Assembly (NCBI RefSeq): GCF_022201045.2
Contig: NC_068558.1
Location: 744,001-808,000 of the forward strand
Length of the DNA: 64,000 nucleotides
Reading direction: 5' to 3'
Source: Citrus sinensis
Lineage: Eukaryota > Streptophyta > Magnoliopsida > Sapindales > Rutaceae
Position numbers and translations under genes: made by a program. Under the pieces are notes generated by a model. It was not told where the DNA came from. It saw only the letters and a program-made list of their open reading frames with translations, and made no database searches. Of this stretch, positions 10,093-23,665 are shown one piece after another. Positions within the stretch are counted from its first letter, which is position 1, and every line of letters starts with the position of its first letter.

Positions 10093-11638
10093 ATGATGGG
10101 GCTTCCTGATACTCCAAGTGAAGCTCCTCACCTATATCCTCAAGCTATTCAACTCAAACTTTACCAGGCCTTCATATTCTCAATTCCCATCCTCTTTTCT
10201 ATTATTCTCTTTTTGTTGTTTTACTTGTTCTATCTCAAGAGAAGGGCTTCCGTTCTTTCTTCAACTCCTATAGTTCCGACCAGTTCTAATCAGGCTACCA
10301 CATATGTCCACTCGGTAAGGCCTCTCACTCTCTCTTTCTCATGCACAAACATTGGCACAAAGACAGAAACAGAACAAGAGTCATAGCATTTTCTATTTGC
10401 TATTACACATATTAAGTTGAATTGTACAATTCTCACCAAAGTTATTCTTTTCATCTTTCAAAGTTATTCTTTTCATCTTGCACTGAGTTTTCTAATTCTC
10501 GTTTTTATATTTTCGGTAGACTTGTGAGCATATTGGTTGGAAAGGGGAAATCAAAGACAGGCTTCCAACAATCTTGTTTGATGAAGAATTAAGGACAAGG
10601 GATTCACAGTAAGTTTTGCTTTCTTTTTTGCCATCAATGCAGTCTCTATAGGCAGCAAGCCTTACAACATGTGAAAAAATGGTGGCATTAAATCATGTTC
10701 ATAATAGTTTGTAAGGCAAATATAATGCTAATTGAAATACTGAAATTCGCCACCAGAAAAGCTTCTTTCAAGTGCCACTAACAGAAGGCATTCCTGAAAT
10801 TCCCCTTAAAGTCAAACAGGGTTGCTTTCAATAACTACCTGTGGACCAAGGGAAAAGCCGTTTTCAACTACCTATCCCGGTGGAAAAAGTGAAAGTTACA
10901 TTTGTTGTTCACATGCCAATGAGAAATCTTTAATAACGCCCACTATTTTCAACAAGATGTTTTCTGAAATGACAATTCGTAAAATAAGGTAAAAATTGTG
11001 CATTTGAGGGTTCAAGATTCTTCAGCAAAAGTTGCAGCTCAGCGAAACTTTAAGAACATAAAAATAAATGTTGGTCCCTCGTAGGAATTTTTTTCTTTCC
11101 CCTAGCATTTCAAGATTTTTGCTTAAATCTCAATACACATACACACATACTGTATATATGCTTCGTGCTAGTACTAATTATACTGATCAAATTCATTTAC
11201 AGATGTTGTGTCTGCCTGGGGGAATTTGAGATCAAAGAGGAGTTACTCCAGGTTCCATCTTGCAAACATGTGTTTCATGTCGAGTGCATACATTACTGGC
11301 TTCATTCAAACACAACATGCCCACTCTGTAGATGCTCCATTGTTCCTATTACCAAACTCTACAATCCAGCAACAGCTAGTGTTGTTACCAGACTACTACA
11401 AGATAGTGGCACCAACTCCAACCAGAATCAACAGAACACACCATCCGAACAACAAGAACAACAACAACTAGATGGTATCTGTACAGAACAGCTTACTATA
11501 CACATTGAAGGTTCATCGAGTACAAGTAGTGCATGTTCAATCAGCTCTAAGAGATTGTCTGAGATGTCTAGCACAGGGAATGATGGTTCTTCGGATCAAG
11601 AATCAGTTGTTGCCCACATGCATATTCCAAACGCATAA
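10093..11638 (+). CDS. RHA4A: Membrane-anchored RING-H2 E3 ubiquitin ligase, RHA4A-like
   Basis: Three exons, 10093-10314, 10520-10608 and 11203-11638; 747 nt, 248 residues. Residues ~22-48 (LYQAFIFSIPILFSIILFLLFYLFYL) form one hydrophobic membrane segment followed by KRR. The RING-H2 finger is complete: C105-x2-C108-x15-C124-x-H126-x2-H129-x2-C132-x10-C143-x2-C146, with Trp136 at the usual E2-contact position. The N-terminus and transmembrane segment closely resemble Arabidopsis RHA4A. The C-terminal ~100 residues are low complexity, rich in Asn, Gln and Ser. Proteins of this class ubiquitinate targets at membranes; no substrate can be read from sequence. A second ATG one codon in (MMG) could also be used. 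Confidence 0.9.
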
Positions 11639-12041
11639 TTGATGAAGCCAAACTCTGCCAATAATACAAGTGAAATAAAAATGATACATCATACAGAACA
11701 GTTTTGCAACGTATATGGATGCTTACATACCTTTGCATTTTTTAATCCGCATCACTTGTCTCAAAGATATTTTGAAGGCAGCTATATATCTACTGGAGAT
11801 CAGCATTTTCACGACGTTGGAGAGGTCTTACTTAACTACTAAATTATATCAGAGGTGATGGAACCTTCCTAATTTATTTATTTTTCTTTTCTGTTTTTTC
11901 TATGGAAAAGAGAGAATTTTCATATCAAGGTTGAATCTCCTTCTCTCTCTGTAGTAACCAAAAAAAAGCTGATAAGAATACAAACTGTTGTCATAAATAT
12001 TTGAAAGTGGGAAGAATTAAGCGTAGCCTTAATGTCATTAC
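11639..12041. other. Short spacer between convergent genes
   Basis: Lies between the stop codons of the RING-H2 gene (+) and the first CslG gene (-), so it should hold both 3' UTRs. A 67-codon frame at 11639-11842 resembles nothing known. Confidence 0.6.
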
Positions 12042-14937
12042 TTAGAAAATGAGAGAAGCTGATGTACAAAGAGTCCAAGCAAGAATTGCTGCAATAATAG
12101 TAACTTGGGCAGGCATCTTCCCTTTATCACTTCTCAAGACCATGGCTTCATAAATTGGCCAGCAATTGACCATGATAAAACCTGCTATCAACATCTGCAA
12201 GACTAACCCCTCCTTATCACTGCCCCCAACCATCTTTAACAACCCCAAGAAAAACGATAATAAGTTAATGATTGCCGCCATTGCTAGTGGCACAAACATG
12301 GGTGATGGCACTCCAAAATAAAAAATCTCTAGTTCATATCTTTTGCTTTGGTCATTATCGAGTACTTTGCTGGTCACATTGAATCCAAATGCAGAAATTC
12401 CCAGTGACTTGAGTAAGTACTCAAAAGATCCAAAAAGGAAACAAGAGGGTCCCATTATCATCCACATCCTCTGATCATTCCACCATTTTCCGAATGTTCC
12501 TCCTTCTAATACAAATTCTAGGAAATCTTGTCCATATGCCCCAAGGAACATAAATACGTATAACAGAAACCATGGCTCTGAAACCTGCAAAAAATATTTC
12601 TATTTTAGTTAATAATCAAATGGTACAGTTTTAATTAAATTAACATAAGCCAGTTCAAAATGGTGGTGCAGGAGGTACATACCTTTGGGAAGATACTGAC
12701 TCCTTTGAGGAGAGCTAGTTGGGGAATGAATGCATAAACCAAAGTAGGAATACACCAAATCGGCCAAATTGCATAATGGCCATAAGCCAGCCCCATCAAG
12801 CCAATAGTTTTGGTTCCAACGGTGAACGGACTGTATCTAGCAAAGGCCATCTGAAGGCCACCAATGGCCCATCGCTTGTACTGATTTATGAAATCAAAGA
12901 GCGTGATTGGTGCATCACCGTAAAATGCAGGCCGATCAGGCGTGCAATATATAGACCTCCATCCCTCACAATGTAGCCGATACCCAGTGTAGTAGTCCTC
13001 AGTTAATGATCCATATCTAAAGCCCATCTGCAGCATGCATGCATGCCCAATTTACAAACAAAATAATCGTTAACAATTATTACATGCTAGTTTGCTAAAA
13101 TTCTAAGAAAGGAAATTGGAACCAATGATCAATGATAATATAGTAAATAGTATAGCATAGTGACCTTAGAACCCCAATTGGTTCGGTTCTCATAGTTGCA
13201 GCTTGCTACATGGTGAGCCAATGACAAAATGGATGGGGACTGAATTGGCTCATCAACAGCATAATTTGGATGCAGCTCAGGGATTTCAGGTGAAATCAGA
13301 TTTGATGGACTACCAAAAAGTGCTCGTCGACAAAAGAAGGTTCCGGTACCAACATACGTAGCACCCTTTAGGCCGTCGAAACCCAGAAGATTAACAAAAA
13401 ACAAACGTCTAAACTCAGCAGCATAAATGTCATTGCTGCTTAGTCCGCGAAAACGTTGGGGGAATTGGACAAATGATAAGTTTGATCGAGTAACGGGATT
13501 AGATACATAGCATAGCACACGAAGAGGTGTTTGAGGATCATTTGAGGACGTGTCACAATCCAAGGTCAAGATTATTGGTGCATTGGTCATTGTAGCTGAT
13601 ACTCGGAGCTTCAAAAAAATAAAAATGACGAGAGATCAATTGAGCTAATATTTGCCCGAATTATATGTAAGAAATTAGCTAGCTAGCATGTATACCATGG
13701 TGTTGAGGGCACCGGCTTTAAAATGGCTGGGACAAGACTTGCTTTTTTCTCTAGAGACATAGATGAGCTTGGGCAAAAAATGGCCAGTGGTGTCTTCGTC
13801 TTTGCCATTGTCTATTAGAACCTGCTTGTAATAAATCAGGCCAAATCAGTGTGGCATGAAAATGGGATGTCCGATTTTCTTGCGCTGGTGGCTAGCTGGG
13901 TTAAGGGCTAGAAAAAATTTGAATGCAAATTAACAATGAACCTGAATGACAGCGGGGTGATCATAGCGGCTAAAATTATCAGTCCATTTATTGAAAGCCT
14001 CGCGTTCTTGGTCTGAAGTGATGTACTCATCGCTAACTTTCCCAGTATTGACAACATCTGCTACCCTGACTTTCATGTTTCTATACATCATCTGTTATTA
14101 CACGATCAAATAACTTAAGGAGGAGATTAATTAATTAATAAGACGATATCATCATTTAATTCAGAAAGAATTAAACTAGGGAAATTTATGAAATTGTATT
14201 GGAGTCGATGAGCAAAAGCAATCCACTTGCCACAATTTTTTCTCAATTTAATTAGCAGGCATTTGAGACATAATCCATGCTATTTTTGGCTACTGATTAA
14301 AAGTAAGAGAAATTGTAAGTGGACTATTTTCATAAATTGGTCTTAATTAATTTTTTTTTTCCCCAACACGGAAAAGTACCTCAATCTGTTGAGTTTCAGG
14401 GCAGCAAGCTGCATGGTTTAATGAGAAATATGTTTCAGGGTTCGTTTCCAGAACATTGTTCTTCCTGCAAAAAGGTAACCAATGCCTTGCAAACTTAGCC
14501 GCCTCCACGAAACCAAAGAGAGTCGCAGCGCAGCCTCCATCATCCGATACATAAACGGAAAGCTTATCGGTTGGATAGTCAAAAGCCATCACGGACAAAG
14601 CGGTGTTGACAACATTTATAGGCGGTTCCTTGTAGGGATCCGCAGTGCATACAAACACATCCAAAGCTGGAAACTCACTTGGTTTCATAACCTTTAAAAG
14701 ATTTTCGGGGAACTCTTTGCGACGAATCGGACGCATGCGAAAGACCTGCATGGTTGCCCACATGAATGCTAGAACAGTATCAGAGAGTAACAGAGACAAA
14801 GATGCTAGCGGGGTTCTGCTGTGAATAATTTGTACATGATGATACAGCAGACCGAATATGGCACACGTGTAAACTGCCGCGAACACACGGTTCAAGGCTG
14901 TGCGGCGGAGGGGCTCCGTCGTGTTAAGAGGCCACAT
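12042..14937 (-). CDS. CSLG: Cellulose synthase-like protein G, copy A
   Basis: Six exons: 14937-14380, 14091-13942, 13821-13696, 13608-13165, 13027-12683 and 12584-12042; 2166 nt, 721 residues, no interruption. GT2 glycosyltransferase with all catalytic motifs: D in VSDDGG (~131-135), DCD at 295-297, TED at 435-437 and QYKRW at 475-479. Two membrane helices precede the catalytic domain (~18-65) and about six follow in exons 5-6. The first in-frame ATG of the conserved MWPLNTTEP start is chosen; the frame is open 32 codons further upstream, so a start at 15033 is possible. CslG enzymes sit in the ER/Golgi; some legume and spinach members glucuronidate triterpenoid aglycones. Substrate here is unknown. 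It is a tandem duplicate of the gene at 16585-19980, with identical intron positions. Confidence 0.93.
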
Positions 14938-15033
14938 CTTTATATTTTTGATCAGATAGTCTATAGCATCTAATCTATCAAGGACATTAAAATTAATTAA
15001 CGTGGTCCGATGCTCTTCTCCCTGTCCACACAA

Positions 15034-15314
15034 CGCAAGTGTCCACTATACTGATGTATTAAAAATTCAAATACCGACTGAAATCGACCCCTGCAAAATT
15101 TTGGTACGTTCAGAGGGATCTACCAGGACCAGAAGGCCCCTCAGATAAAGACATTCCTGATAATATCCCCTTATTTAAAAACAAAACACAGAGACTTATT
15201 ATTCTTTGTAACCCACCAGCCATTTGTTTAGTTTTTCATATGCGAATGAGAATATTCATTAACCTCTCAAATTTAAAATTAACGATTTTTTTTTACTTCC
15301 GCAATGTTCAACTT
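15034..15314. promoter_or_regulatory. Upstream region of CslG copy A
   Basis: Contains the presumed promoter. No clear TATA box is visible at the expected distance. Confidence 0.3.
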
Positions 15315-15933
15315 AGGTGGCGTTTGTTTTTTTGTCTGTAATCTGAATAGACCTTAATTAGTCTGAATTCTGAATAAATCTAAATGTCTGAATCTGAATA
15401 ATATGTTTGTTTTTTTATCTGAATCTCGAAAAATAAATATTAATTTGTTTGTTTTTTTCAACTGAAAAAGCTGAAAATATGTACTTTTACATTTGTATCC
15501 TTATTAAATTTTAATGTCAAATAAATAATATATTAAATACCACAATATTTTAACATTTATAAGTAAAACTATATTCAAGTGAATATAGTTTTATTTTGGA
15601 ATTTTAATATATAAAATACCATAAATTTCAAATTTTGTCATATATAATATAAGAAAAAAAAATGGATATTTTTGTGTGGGGTAAATGTCTATGGGTGAGT
15701 TTTGGGATAGACATAAAAAATAAATTATAAAACATGGATATTTTTTACATTAGTAAGTAATTAACCTAATTCAAATTTCTCCATTAAGTAAAAAGCTAAA
15801 AAAATTGGCTTATTTTATTAAGTCAAAATTATCTAAAAAGTCTCATTAAGTTATAAAAACAAACACCTCTAATTAACTTAATTAATTAAGTTAAGTCACT
15901 TTAAGTCATTAAGTTAAAAAACAAACACCACCT
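15315..15933. mobile_element. hAT-like MITE, copy 1
   Basis: A 619-bp AT-rich element with inverted ends AGGTGGCGTTTGTTTTTTTG (left) and the complement of AGGTGGTGTTTGTTTTTTAA (right). It shares its subterminal sequences (GTCTGAATCTGAATA, TTAAGTCATTAAGTT) with the element at 33120-33817, in opposite orientation. No clear target duplication survives, so the hAT assignment rests on end sequence alone. Non-coding. Confidence 0.6.
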
Positions 15934-16584
15934 TACTAATTAATTTTTTTATAACGTACTGTATTTTTCTTTGACAAATAAGTTAACAGACATTGGCGTT
16001 TTTCTAAAATTTTAGGTTTTTTTTCCAAGTGCTTTTTTTTTAAAAAAATATTATTATTTTAAGACAACAAGGGAGATTTTTGTTTTTATTGTTGTATTAT
16101 TATTGATCTCATTTAATGCACCAAATAAATAAAGTTCACAATAATAGAATATTTAATTTATTTTCAAAATAAATGCAATGTGGCATTATCGAAACAACTA
16201 CCTATCTATGATACATACACATATCCATATACAATACATTGCATATTCTTTAGTGTTATTTTTATATTATTAAGTTACGTTATTTTTGTGTTATTAAATT
16301 ATTTTATTTTAAATTCATATAGTTAAATATTATTTAATTATATTTAAATTTGTTATTTTAAAATATTTTACATTTATTTAATTAAAAATTTCATTTTGTC
16401 CCTCAATAAATTATATAATAAACTAACTATAAATTTAAAGAAAAATATTTTAGATCATTATTTAAAAAGTAGAAATGAAATGAATTATTATTTAAAAATA
16501 ATAATAAATGAATTATTACATCAAACCTTAAATAGCGAAAAGTGCTTTTTTTTTTTACCCTCCAAGCAGCTAAGCATAAAGCCA
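15934..16584. other. AT-rich spacer downstream of CslG copy B
   Basis: Very AT-rich, with long T and A runs; a 79-codon frame at 16396-16635 is chance in AT-rich DNA. It should contain the 3' UTR of CslG copy B near its right end. Confidence 0.6.
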
Positions 16585-19500
16585 CTACTTAGAGAACGAG
16601 ATATGAAATGCTGCGGCATAAAGAGTCCATGCTAGAAATGCTGCAATAATAGTAACTTTGGTAGGCATCTTTCCTTTATCAGTTCTCAACACCATTGCTT
16701 CATAAACTGGCCAGCAATTCAACATGATGAAACCTGCTAGCAACATCTGCAAGGGTAGTCCCTCGTTATCATCGCTGCCGCAGATCATCTGTAAGAACCC
16801 AAAAGAAAATGAGAAAAAGTTAACTATTGCTGCCACTGCCAGTGTCACAAACATAGGCGATGGCACTCCAAAATCAAGCATCTCTTGGCTATATATTTTG
16901 CTTTGTTCATCATCAACGACTTTGCTGGTCACATTGAATCCAAATGCAGAAATTCCCAAGGACTTGAGTAAGTACTCAAGTGTTCCAAAAAGGTGACAAG
17001 AAAGCCCCCTTATTAGCCATATTCTCTGATCATTCCACCATTTTCGAAATGTACCTCCTTCCAATAGGAAATCTAGACAATCTTGTCCATAAGCTCCAAG
17101 GAAAAGAAATAAGTACAGGAGAAACCCTGGTTCCGAAATCTGCAAAAACATTGTTCATTTTGGTATCGTATTTTAGTTAACTGATCAATCATATTCATAT
17201 ATATGATTCTCGAGTAATTTTAATTAAAATTTGCACATGAGGTAGTTGATAGCCCATTACCAGAATTCAATGGTGACATACCTTTGGGAAGATGCTGATT
17301 CCACTGGCGAGAGCTAGCTGGGGGAGGAATGCATATACCATTATTGGAATAGACCAAATAGGCCAGAATGAATAATGAGCATAAGCTAGGCCCATTAAGC
17401 CCATGGTTCGGATCCCGAAGGTTATGGGACAGTATCTGGAAAAGGCCACCTCAAGGAGGCCAATGGCCCATCGCTTGTGTTGATTTAGCAAATCAACGAG
17501 AGTTGTTGGGGCGTCACCATAAAATGCTGGCCTATCAGGATTGCAAAATATGGACCTCCATCCTTCGCAGTGCAGCAGATACCCAGTGTAGTAGTCCTCG
17601 ACCAAAGAGCCATATCTGATGCCCATCTGCCCAGTTGACACAAGATTAATTAAAAATTACGTACATTAGTAAGTGCATGAGAATATACGGGATGGCATTC
17701 TTGAATTTGAACAAGGCTTTGATGGTACCAATGTAACTAATAATGATATACAGAATTCATTGAAAATGCTGATAGCTCTAACCTTAGACCCCCATTTGGT
17801 TTGGTTCTCATAATTGCAACCTGCTACGTGATGAGCCAGCGACAGCATGGCCGGGGACTCATGAATTGGTTTATCTTTATCAACGACATGGTTTGGATGG
17901 AGTTGGGGAATTTCTGGGGAAATTAGAGTAGATGGGCTACCGAATAACGACCGTCGACAAAAGAAGGCTCCGGTTCCAACGTGATTAGGACCCTTTAACC
18001 CGTCCATTCCCAGAAAATTAATCAGAAACAGGCGTTTAAACTCAGAAGCGTAAATGTCGTTCTTGCTTAGTCCGCGAAAACGTTGAGGGAACTGGACGAA
18101 TGACAAGTTTGGTCGAGTTGCTGGGTCTGATATGTAGCACAGCACTCGAAGAGGTGTCTGAGGATCATTTGAGCTCATGTCACAGTCCAATGTCAAGACC
18201 ATTGGTGCATTGGTCATTATAGCCGACACTCGAAGCTTCGACAGAAAAGAAAATAATAATAATAATAATGTGAGAAAGAAAGTACAATTAACTGCTTTGT
18301 AAATTAAGTTTTCATGCTCGCTAGCTACTACGGGAAGAAATGATCGAAATAATTAATACATAATGTAAATACCAGGACGTTGAGGGCACCGGCTTTGAAA
18401 CGGTGAGGAGAAGTCTTGCTTTTCTCTCTAGAGACATAAACGAGGTTTGGCATAAAATGGCCTGTTATGTCCCTATCTTTGCTGGTCTCTAATAGAACCT
18501 GTACCCATAACTTCAATTAGATTAAATAAATGTGGCTAGCAATGGCATCAATCAAATAAAGGCCTAGATTTAATTGTTAGCAATATTGAGCTTAGTAAGT
18601 TAAGTTGGAATACAAGTTAATGACCTGAATGACAGTGGGATGTTCGTGGCGTGTAAAATCATCAGTCCATTTACTGAATGCTTCCCGTTCTCGGTCTCCA
18701 GTGATGTTCTCGTCGCCAACTTTCCCACTCTCAACCACATGCTCTACCTTGACTTTCATACTTTCATACATCATCTGTTACATGATCAACAATTGAACTG
18801 ATGACATCCATCATCATTAATTTTAGATATATCTGCAATTAATGAAATTAAATATGAATATATTTAAATTTTCGAGTAACCGGGCCTAGAATGATAAAGA
18901 CCGGCTTCTTCAGGAAGGGCGGGGGCGGCTAAGGATAACATTGAGTTTGTGCCCCACACCATACTTTTTGGAAAATTATGGTCGCAATGTTATGTTTGCG
19001 GATTTGTATGGACATCAATAATTAACAGCCGCCATCTGTAATATATGCTCCAAAAAATTGTGGCTGGGTCCCGACAGGAAAGCCCCAAAAAAAAAATTAA
19101 ATAAATAGATAAATAAATAAACTATGCGAGCTAGCTCAGTGTAGTTGTTAATTTATTTATATTGTGTATTTAGTAAATCAGTGCATGTTCTCTAACAATT
19201 CATTTGTCCTTAATTATGATAAGATATATAGCATATATATATAATTTAAATACAAAAAATATATATTTCAATACTTTATTTTTTTAATTTATTAATATAT
19301 TAAAATATGTATTTTTTTCTCGACATCATCACTTGTTAAAATGAGATGATACCATTATATTCTATTTATATGTATACCTTAATCTCGGAGCAACAAGCAT
19401 GGGTTGATGTGGATGATGATGAGGAGAAATATGCACGAGGATTTCTCTCCATAAGATTGAATTTCCTGCAAAAAGGTAACCAGTGGGCTGCAAACTTAGC

Positions 19501-19980
19501 TGCCTCCATGAAAGCGAAGAAAGTAAGTGCCGATCCACCATCGTCCGATACATAAACCGAAAGCTTCTCCGTTGGATAGTCGTAAGCCATCACCGATAAA
19601 GCCGTGTTCACAACACTGAGGGGCGGTTCCTTGTAGGGATCCGCTGTGCATATAAACACATCCAAAGCAGGAAATTCTCTCGGTCTCACAACTTTTTGGA
19701 GGTTTCCGGGGAATTCCCTGCGATGAATAGGGCGCATGCGAAAGGCCTGCGTGGTTGCCCACATCAAGGCTAGAATAACATCGGAAAGTAACAAACAGAA
19801 AGATACTACTAGCACCAAGGGGTTTCTGCTGCGGATAGTTAGTGTTTCTACACGGTGATACAGTAGAGCAAATATGGCACACGTGTAAACTACCGCGAAC
19901 ACACGGTTCAAGGCGGTCCGGCGGATGGGCTCCGTCGTGTTAAGAGGAGGGATCTCGGTGCCGCTACTTTTGCCTCTCAT
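16585..19980 (-). CDS. CSLG: Cellulose synthase-like protein G, copy B
   Basis: Six exons: 19980-19378, 18774-18625, 18498-18373, 18235-17783, 17626-17282 and 17139-16585; 2232 nt, 743 residues, open throughout. Exons 2, 3 and 5 are exactly as long as in copy A (150, 126, 345 nt), showing recent common origin. Motifs: VSDDGG (~145-149), DCD at 310-312, VED at 453-455 (copy A has TED) and QHKRW at 493-497. The N-terminus MRGKSSGTEIPPLNTTEP is 18 residues longer than the chosen start of copy A. The first intron is 603 bases, the longest of the gene. A GT2 membrane glycosyltransferase; the acceptor cannot be told. A TATAAATA box sits 63 bases before the ATG. Confidence 0.93.
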
Positions 19981-20042
19981 TTCTTTTTTGATGTGCTTAT
20001 ATCAGAGGTGATGCATATGATAAGTATTACATCTAGTGGCTT

Positions 20043-20050
20043 TATTTATA
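20043..20050 (-). promoter_or_regulatory. TATA box of CslG copy B
   Basis: TATAAATA on the minus strand, 63 bases upstream of the start codon at 19980, in a fitting position for transcription to begin about 30 bases before the ATG. Confidence 0.5.
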
Positions 20051-22240
20051 AGGGAAGGCTACAGACTATGCATATCTTTTATGCAGCAGTCTCGATGCAC
20101 GATTGGCTCTATTTACATTGCTGATGTTCGTAAGAGTAATGACATTTTTACAAAACTTAGGGTACGAAATAATTAAATAACATCTTACTAATCAACCATC
20201 GCAACATAATTTTGTGACATAATTTCGTGACTGTGCAATTAGAATTCATAATCATATAACATCGATTATATTCGATACATTTTAAAATAATTGAAAAATA
20301 AAAGATCTTCCCGCATATGCCCACGAGAGAAGTCGAATGTTTAAACAAAAAATTAATCTACCTTGAAATGAAATAATTAATAAGAAGAAATTTTTCTCAA
20401 CTCATACAAAAAAAATTGAAATGTGTACTACTCATATTGAAATTTATTAACTGACTAATAGTAATAGGTGACTGCATTTTAATTATTATCTGAGACTACT
20501 TTTCTATCTACAGGATAGACAGGTGTGTGTGCCCCCCCAACATCTACGTCCAAGCACTCAAAACAATCGTCTGTATCACTATCAGTAGTGTCGTGTGGTG
20601 TGGTTATTATTCTTGAGAAATTAGATTTCGCTACTGCATTATTGGATGTAATTATTCAATTTGCGACGTTGAATACTAAAAACCAAGATTGCCACATCGA
20701 GTGAATGATGAATCATGTCTGGCACAAGTGGCTCTGGGTATATATCGAGGCAGCTTCCAATCTAGGGATCTTGTATTTTATTGAAGTATAGAAACGAAAT
20801 GAATTTATAATATTGTAAATTATGTTTTTTTAAACATATATATATATATATAAAAGATCGATACGTGTTTTCTCATCGTGATAATGTTGTGAACAGAAGA
20901 GAGCTGTCAAAACCATATACTATTCGTACAAATCATCATGCAATAATATGCATGCACGCTATATACATGGGGTTACGCCACATTAACTTAGTCAAACTAC
21001 GCCTCAAGCGAAATACTTGGAGTAGTTGAATATTATTGTTTTTGAAGTAATCAGTCAATCGATACGGTGGGGGAAGTAAAAGAATTGTAGCTTCCAAACT
21101 AACAAACAGATTAAATAGACTTTTTTTCTTGAAAGGAATTTGAGAAATTGGCGCAACACAACAAATGTACCATTTGTTGTGGTCACCGATGTAGCCAGCA
21201 GCAACATCAGTTATTGGCAAGGGAAAATATAATATGATCAGCTCAATCAAACAACTTGAATTTTAATTTCGATTCGTCTTTGTCATGATTTTCATGATAG
21301 ATTACGTCTAATACATAATCTAAGAGATGATCAGTCAATTGCTAAAGAATCAATATGTTGATGATAATGATGATGATGACAATATATGACAAAAATAAAA
21401 TAAATAAAGTTTAATCCTTTTTTCTTTTGAGTCAAAAAAAGTTTAACGATCCTAAAACAACATTAGGGCAAGCGGGACGTCAGAAGATTTATATTATTAA
21501 ATATTTTATTTACATGTACCAAAGACGTAAAACATCTCCATTAAACCAAAATTTGTTGTGGCCTATATTGGAAGGGGACATTAAATTATTAATTTCATCA
21601 ATGCCATTAATATATAGTTATGCGCCTGATAACTATGTAGTATGTACCAGATTTTTGGAGTAATAGTATCGGGAAATGTTATTGCCATGCACCATGCACG
21701 TATTAAAGGTGTTCTCCTTACTATATGATAAAGGCACCGTATAAATCAACTAATTCTATGTTTAAGGAGGAACATGAATTTGAAAACTGACAAGTTGCCT
21801 AATTGTACAGTAAACACATGCAACTTTGTTTGGATAATTTTACCAAAAATTATATTTTCTTAAAGGGTTATTTTATTATGCTGTGATTTTCAATACCGTA
21901 ATTAAACATGAATTGTGTGGATCAAATATAAGACATATAAATTTAACATAAAACTTGTAAGTCAATAATAAAAATAAAATATAACAAAACTTATATAAAC
22001 GACATATAAAACTTGTAAATAAAAGTTTCAATAAGTAAATTAATACTCCACAGTAAAGCCAAAACCTGCTAATTTGTGCAACCAATGTAATGGTAGTCTT
22101 CTAATACCGGAATGTTTGAGGTTTTAATGGTCGGTCCATACCACAATTGTCTTCCCAAAAGATACGGCCTCCATTTCTGTACTGCTAGTACCAAGCCAAG
22201 AAATATATATATATGTATATATATATATATTATATGTGTT
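20051..22240. other. Spacer upstream of CslG copy B
   Basis: No gene recognised. AT-rich, with (TA)n runs at ~20838-20851 and 22206-22231, and a C7 run at ~20532. A 104-codon minus-strand frame at 20936-21250 has no recognisable similarity. Confidence 0.6.
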
Positions 22241-22244
22241 GATA

Positions 22245-23665
22245 AAAGTATATGCTTTCTAATAAATGCATGGCTAAAAAATGCAATGGGTCGTTACTGT
22301 AGTAACAATGCACCGACACCAAACCCAGAAGTATCACATTCAACAATAAATTTTCCGGCAAAATCGGGAAGAGCAAATAAGGAAGCTTAGGTCATGGCAA
22401 GTTTAAGCTTTTGGAAGAGCCTCGTTTGCTGGCGCACTCCATTTAAATGAGTCATTCTTTAGCATCTGAGTAGCGCAGTAGCTATTTGGATAAGTTTCCG
22501 ATAGTATGCTGCAAGACCAAGGAATCCCCGCATTGCTTTTGTTATTTTTGGCTTGGTGGGCCGAGAAAGCATTGCCTCAATTTTTCTTCCTTAGGCGCGA
22601 GTTTAAGAAACAAATTTTGTTGCCTCTTTGTCAGAGGAGTAGATTATACCACTTTATGTTTTGAGGCTGTAAGGCCCTTCAAGGTAATTCGTTTTCCATC
22701 CATTTGGAAAGTCATGTACAGCTTTTCAAAATCCCATTCAGTAGGTCCTAAAGTCCTTAAACATTTTGTCCCAAATACTATATCATAGCATCCCAAAGGT
22801 AAGATTAAAAAAGGAAAATCAGAATTGAATAGTACCCTCTGAAGGCGGATTTAAACGTGTTACATACTCCTAGATCACCAACTTCTCTCCAGAAGCCACC
22901 ATCACCTCCAACTTCCCATCCTGATTCCTGATTTGGTTTCTAGCCAATTCTATCTGAAGTTTGGTTGCTAATAAAATTGTGTGTGCTATCGGAATCGATA
23001 AGAACTACCACTGGTTGGTAATATAAACTTTCATATAGCCTCATGGTCTTTGCAGCTGTAGTACCAGCTAAATCATGCGTGGAGTGAAATTACTGGAGGA
23101 TATTGTTCTTTTGCTCCTCCGTCTGATTTTTCAATCTCCATTTCTACGTCTCATCATGAAGAGTGTTTTACACACATGCCTATGCCGGCATTTTTCATTG
23201 CAACGAAAACAAAGACTTTTCGTTCGTACTTCTTTCTGCCAAATCTTCTGAAGCCATCTTCTTACGTTTGAGCTCTGTCGGTCATTTCCTTAGGTGGAAC
23301 AATTGAGCTACTGCACTTTTTGTAAAAAAAAAAAAAAAGAGTTTTCACTGTCGTCGTACCTGGGAAGATCAAGCTAGGTATTTTGGGGAAAAAAAACCCA
23401 CTGAGAATGGTTGCGGTTGCCATGCCGCCCACCATTCCGAAAAGGAGAAGAATTTTCACCCATTTCTTGGGTGTCCGCCGGCCTTTGCCCACTCTTTGAA
23501 CACTCGATCAATCAAACATTTCCACTAAGTAGCATACTAACTAACTCCTTTTGACCATTGGCCATAGAATCCAACGTCTTTTCTAACTTTTCATGTCTTT
23601 GCTGAAGTTTTTCCATGCCCGTCTCTGATATCAAAGTTGTTAAAACTCTAAAGGTGATTAAAATT
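22245..23665 (-). mobile_element. Ty3/gypsy LTR-retrotransposon fossil (gag, protease, RT/RNase H remnants)
   Basis: On the minus strand, in element order, are recognisable remains of a gag start, a CCHC-type gag knuckle, an aspartic protease core (LIDSxSTHNFIS type), a protease-RT linker, and the end of reverse transcriptase leading into RNase H (GFLGLxxYYR type). A primer-binding-site-like sequence of the initiator-Met type lies just before the gag start at about 23630-23640. The gag knuckle style suggests a chromovirus-like lineage, which is tentative. It is broken, with many breaks and missing internal parts, and looks old. LTR limits were not resolved; sequence up to ~24.7 kb may belong to it. 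Confidence 0.75.
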
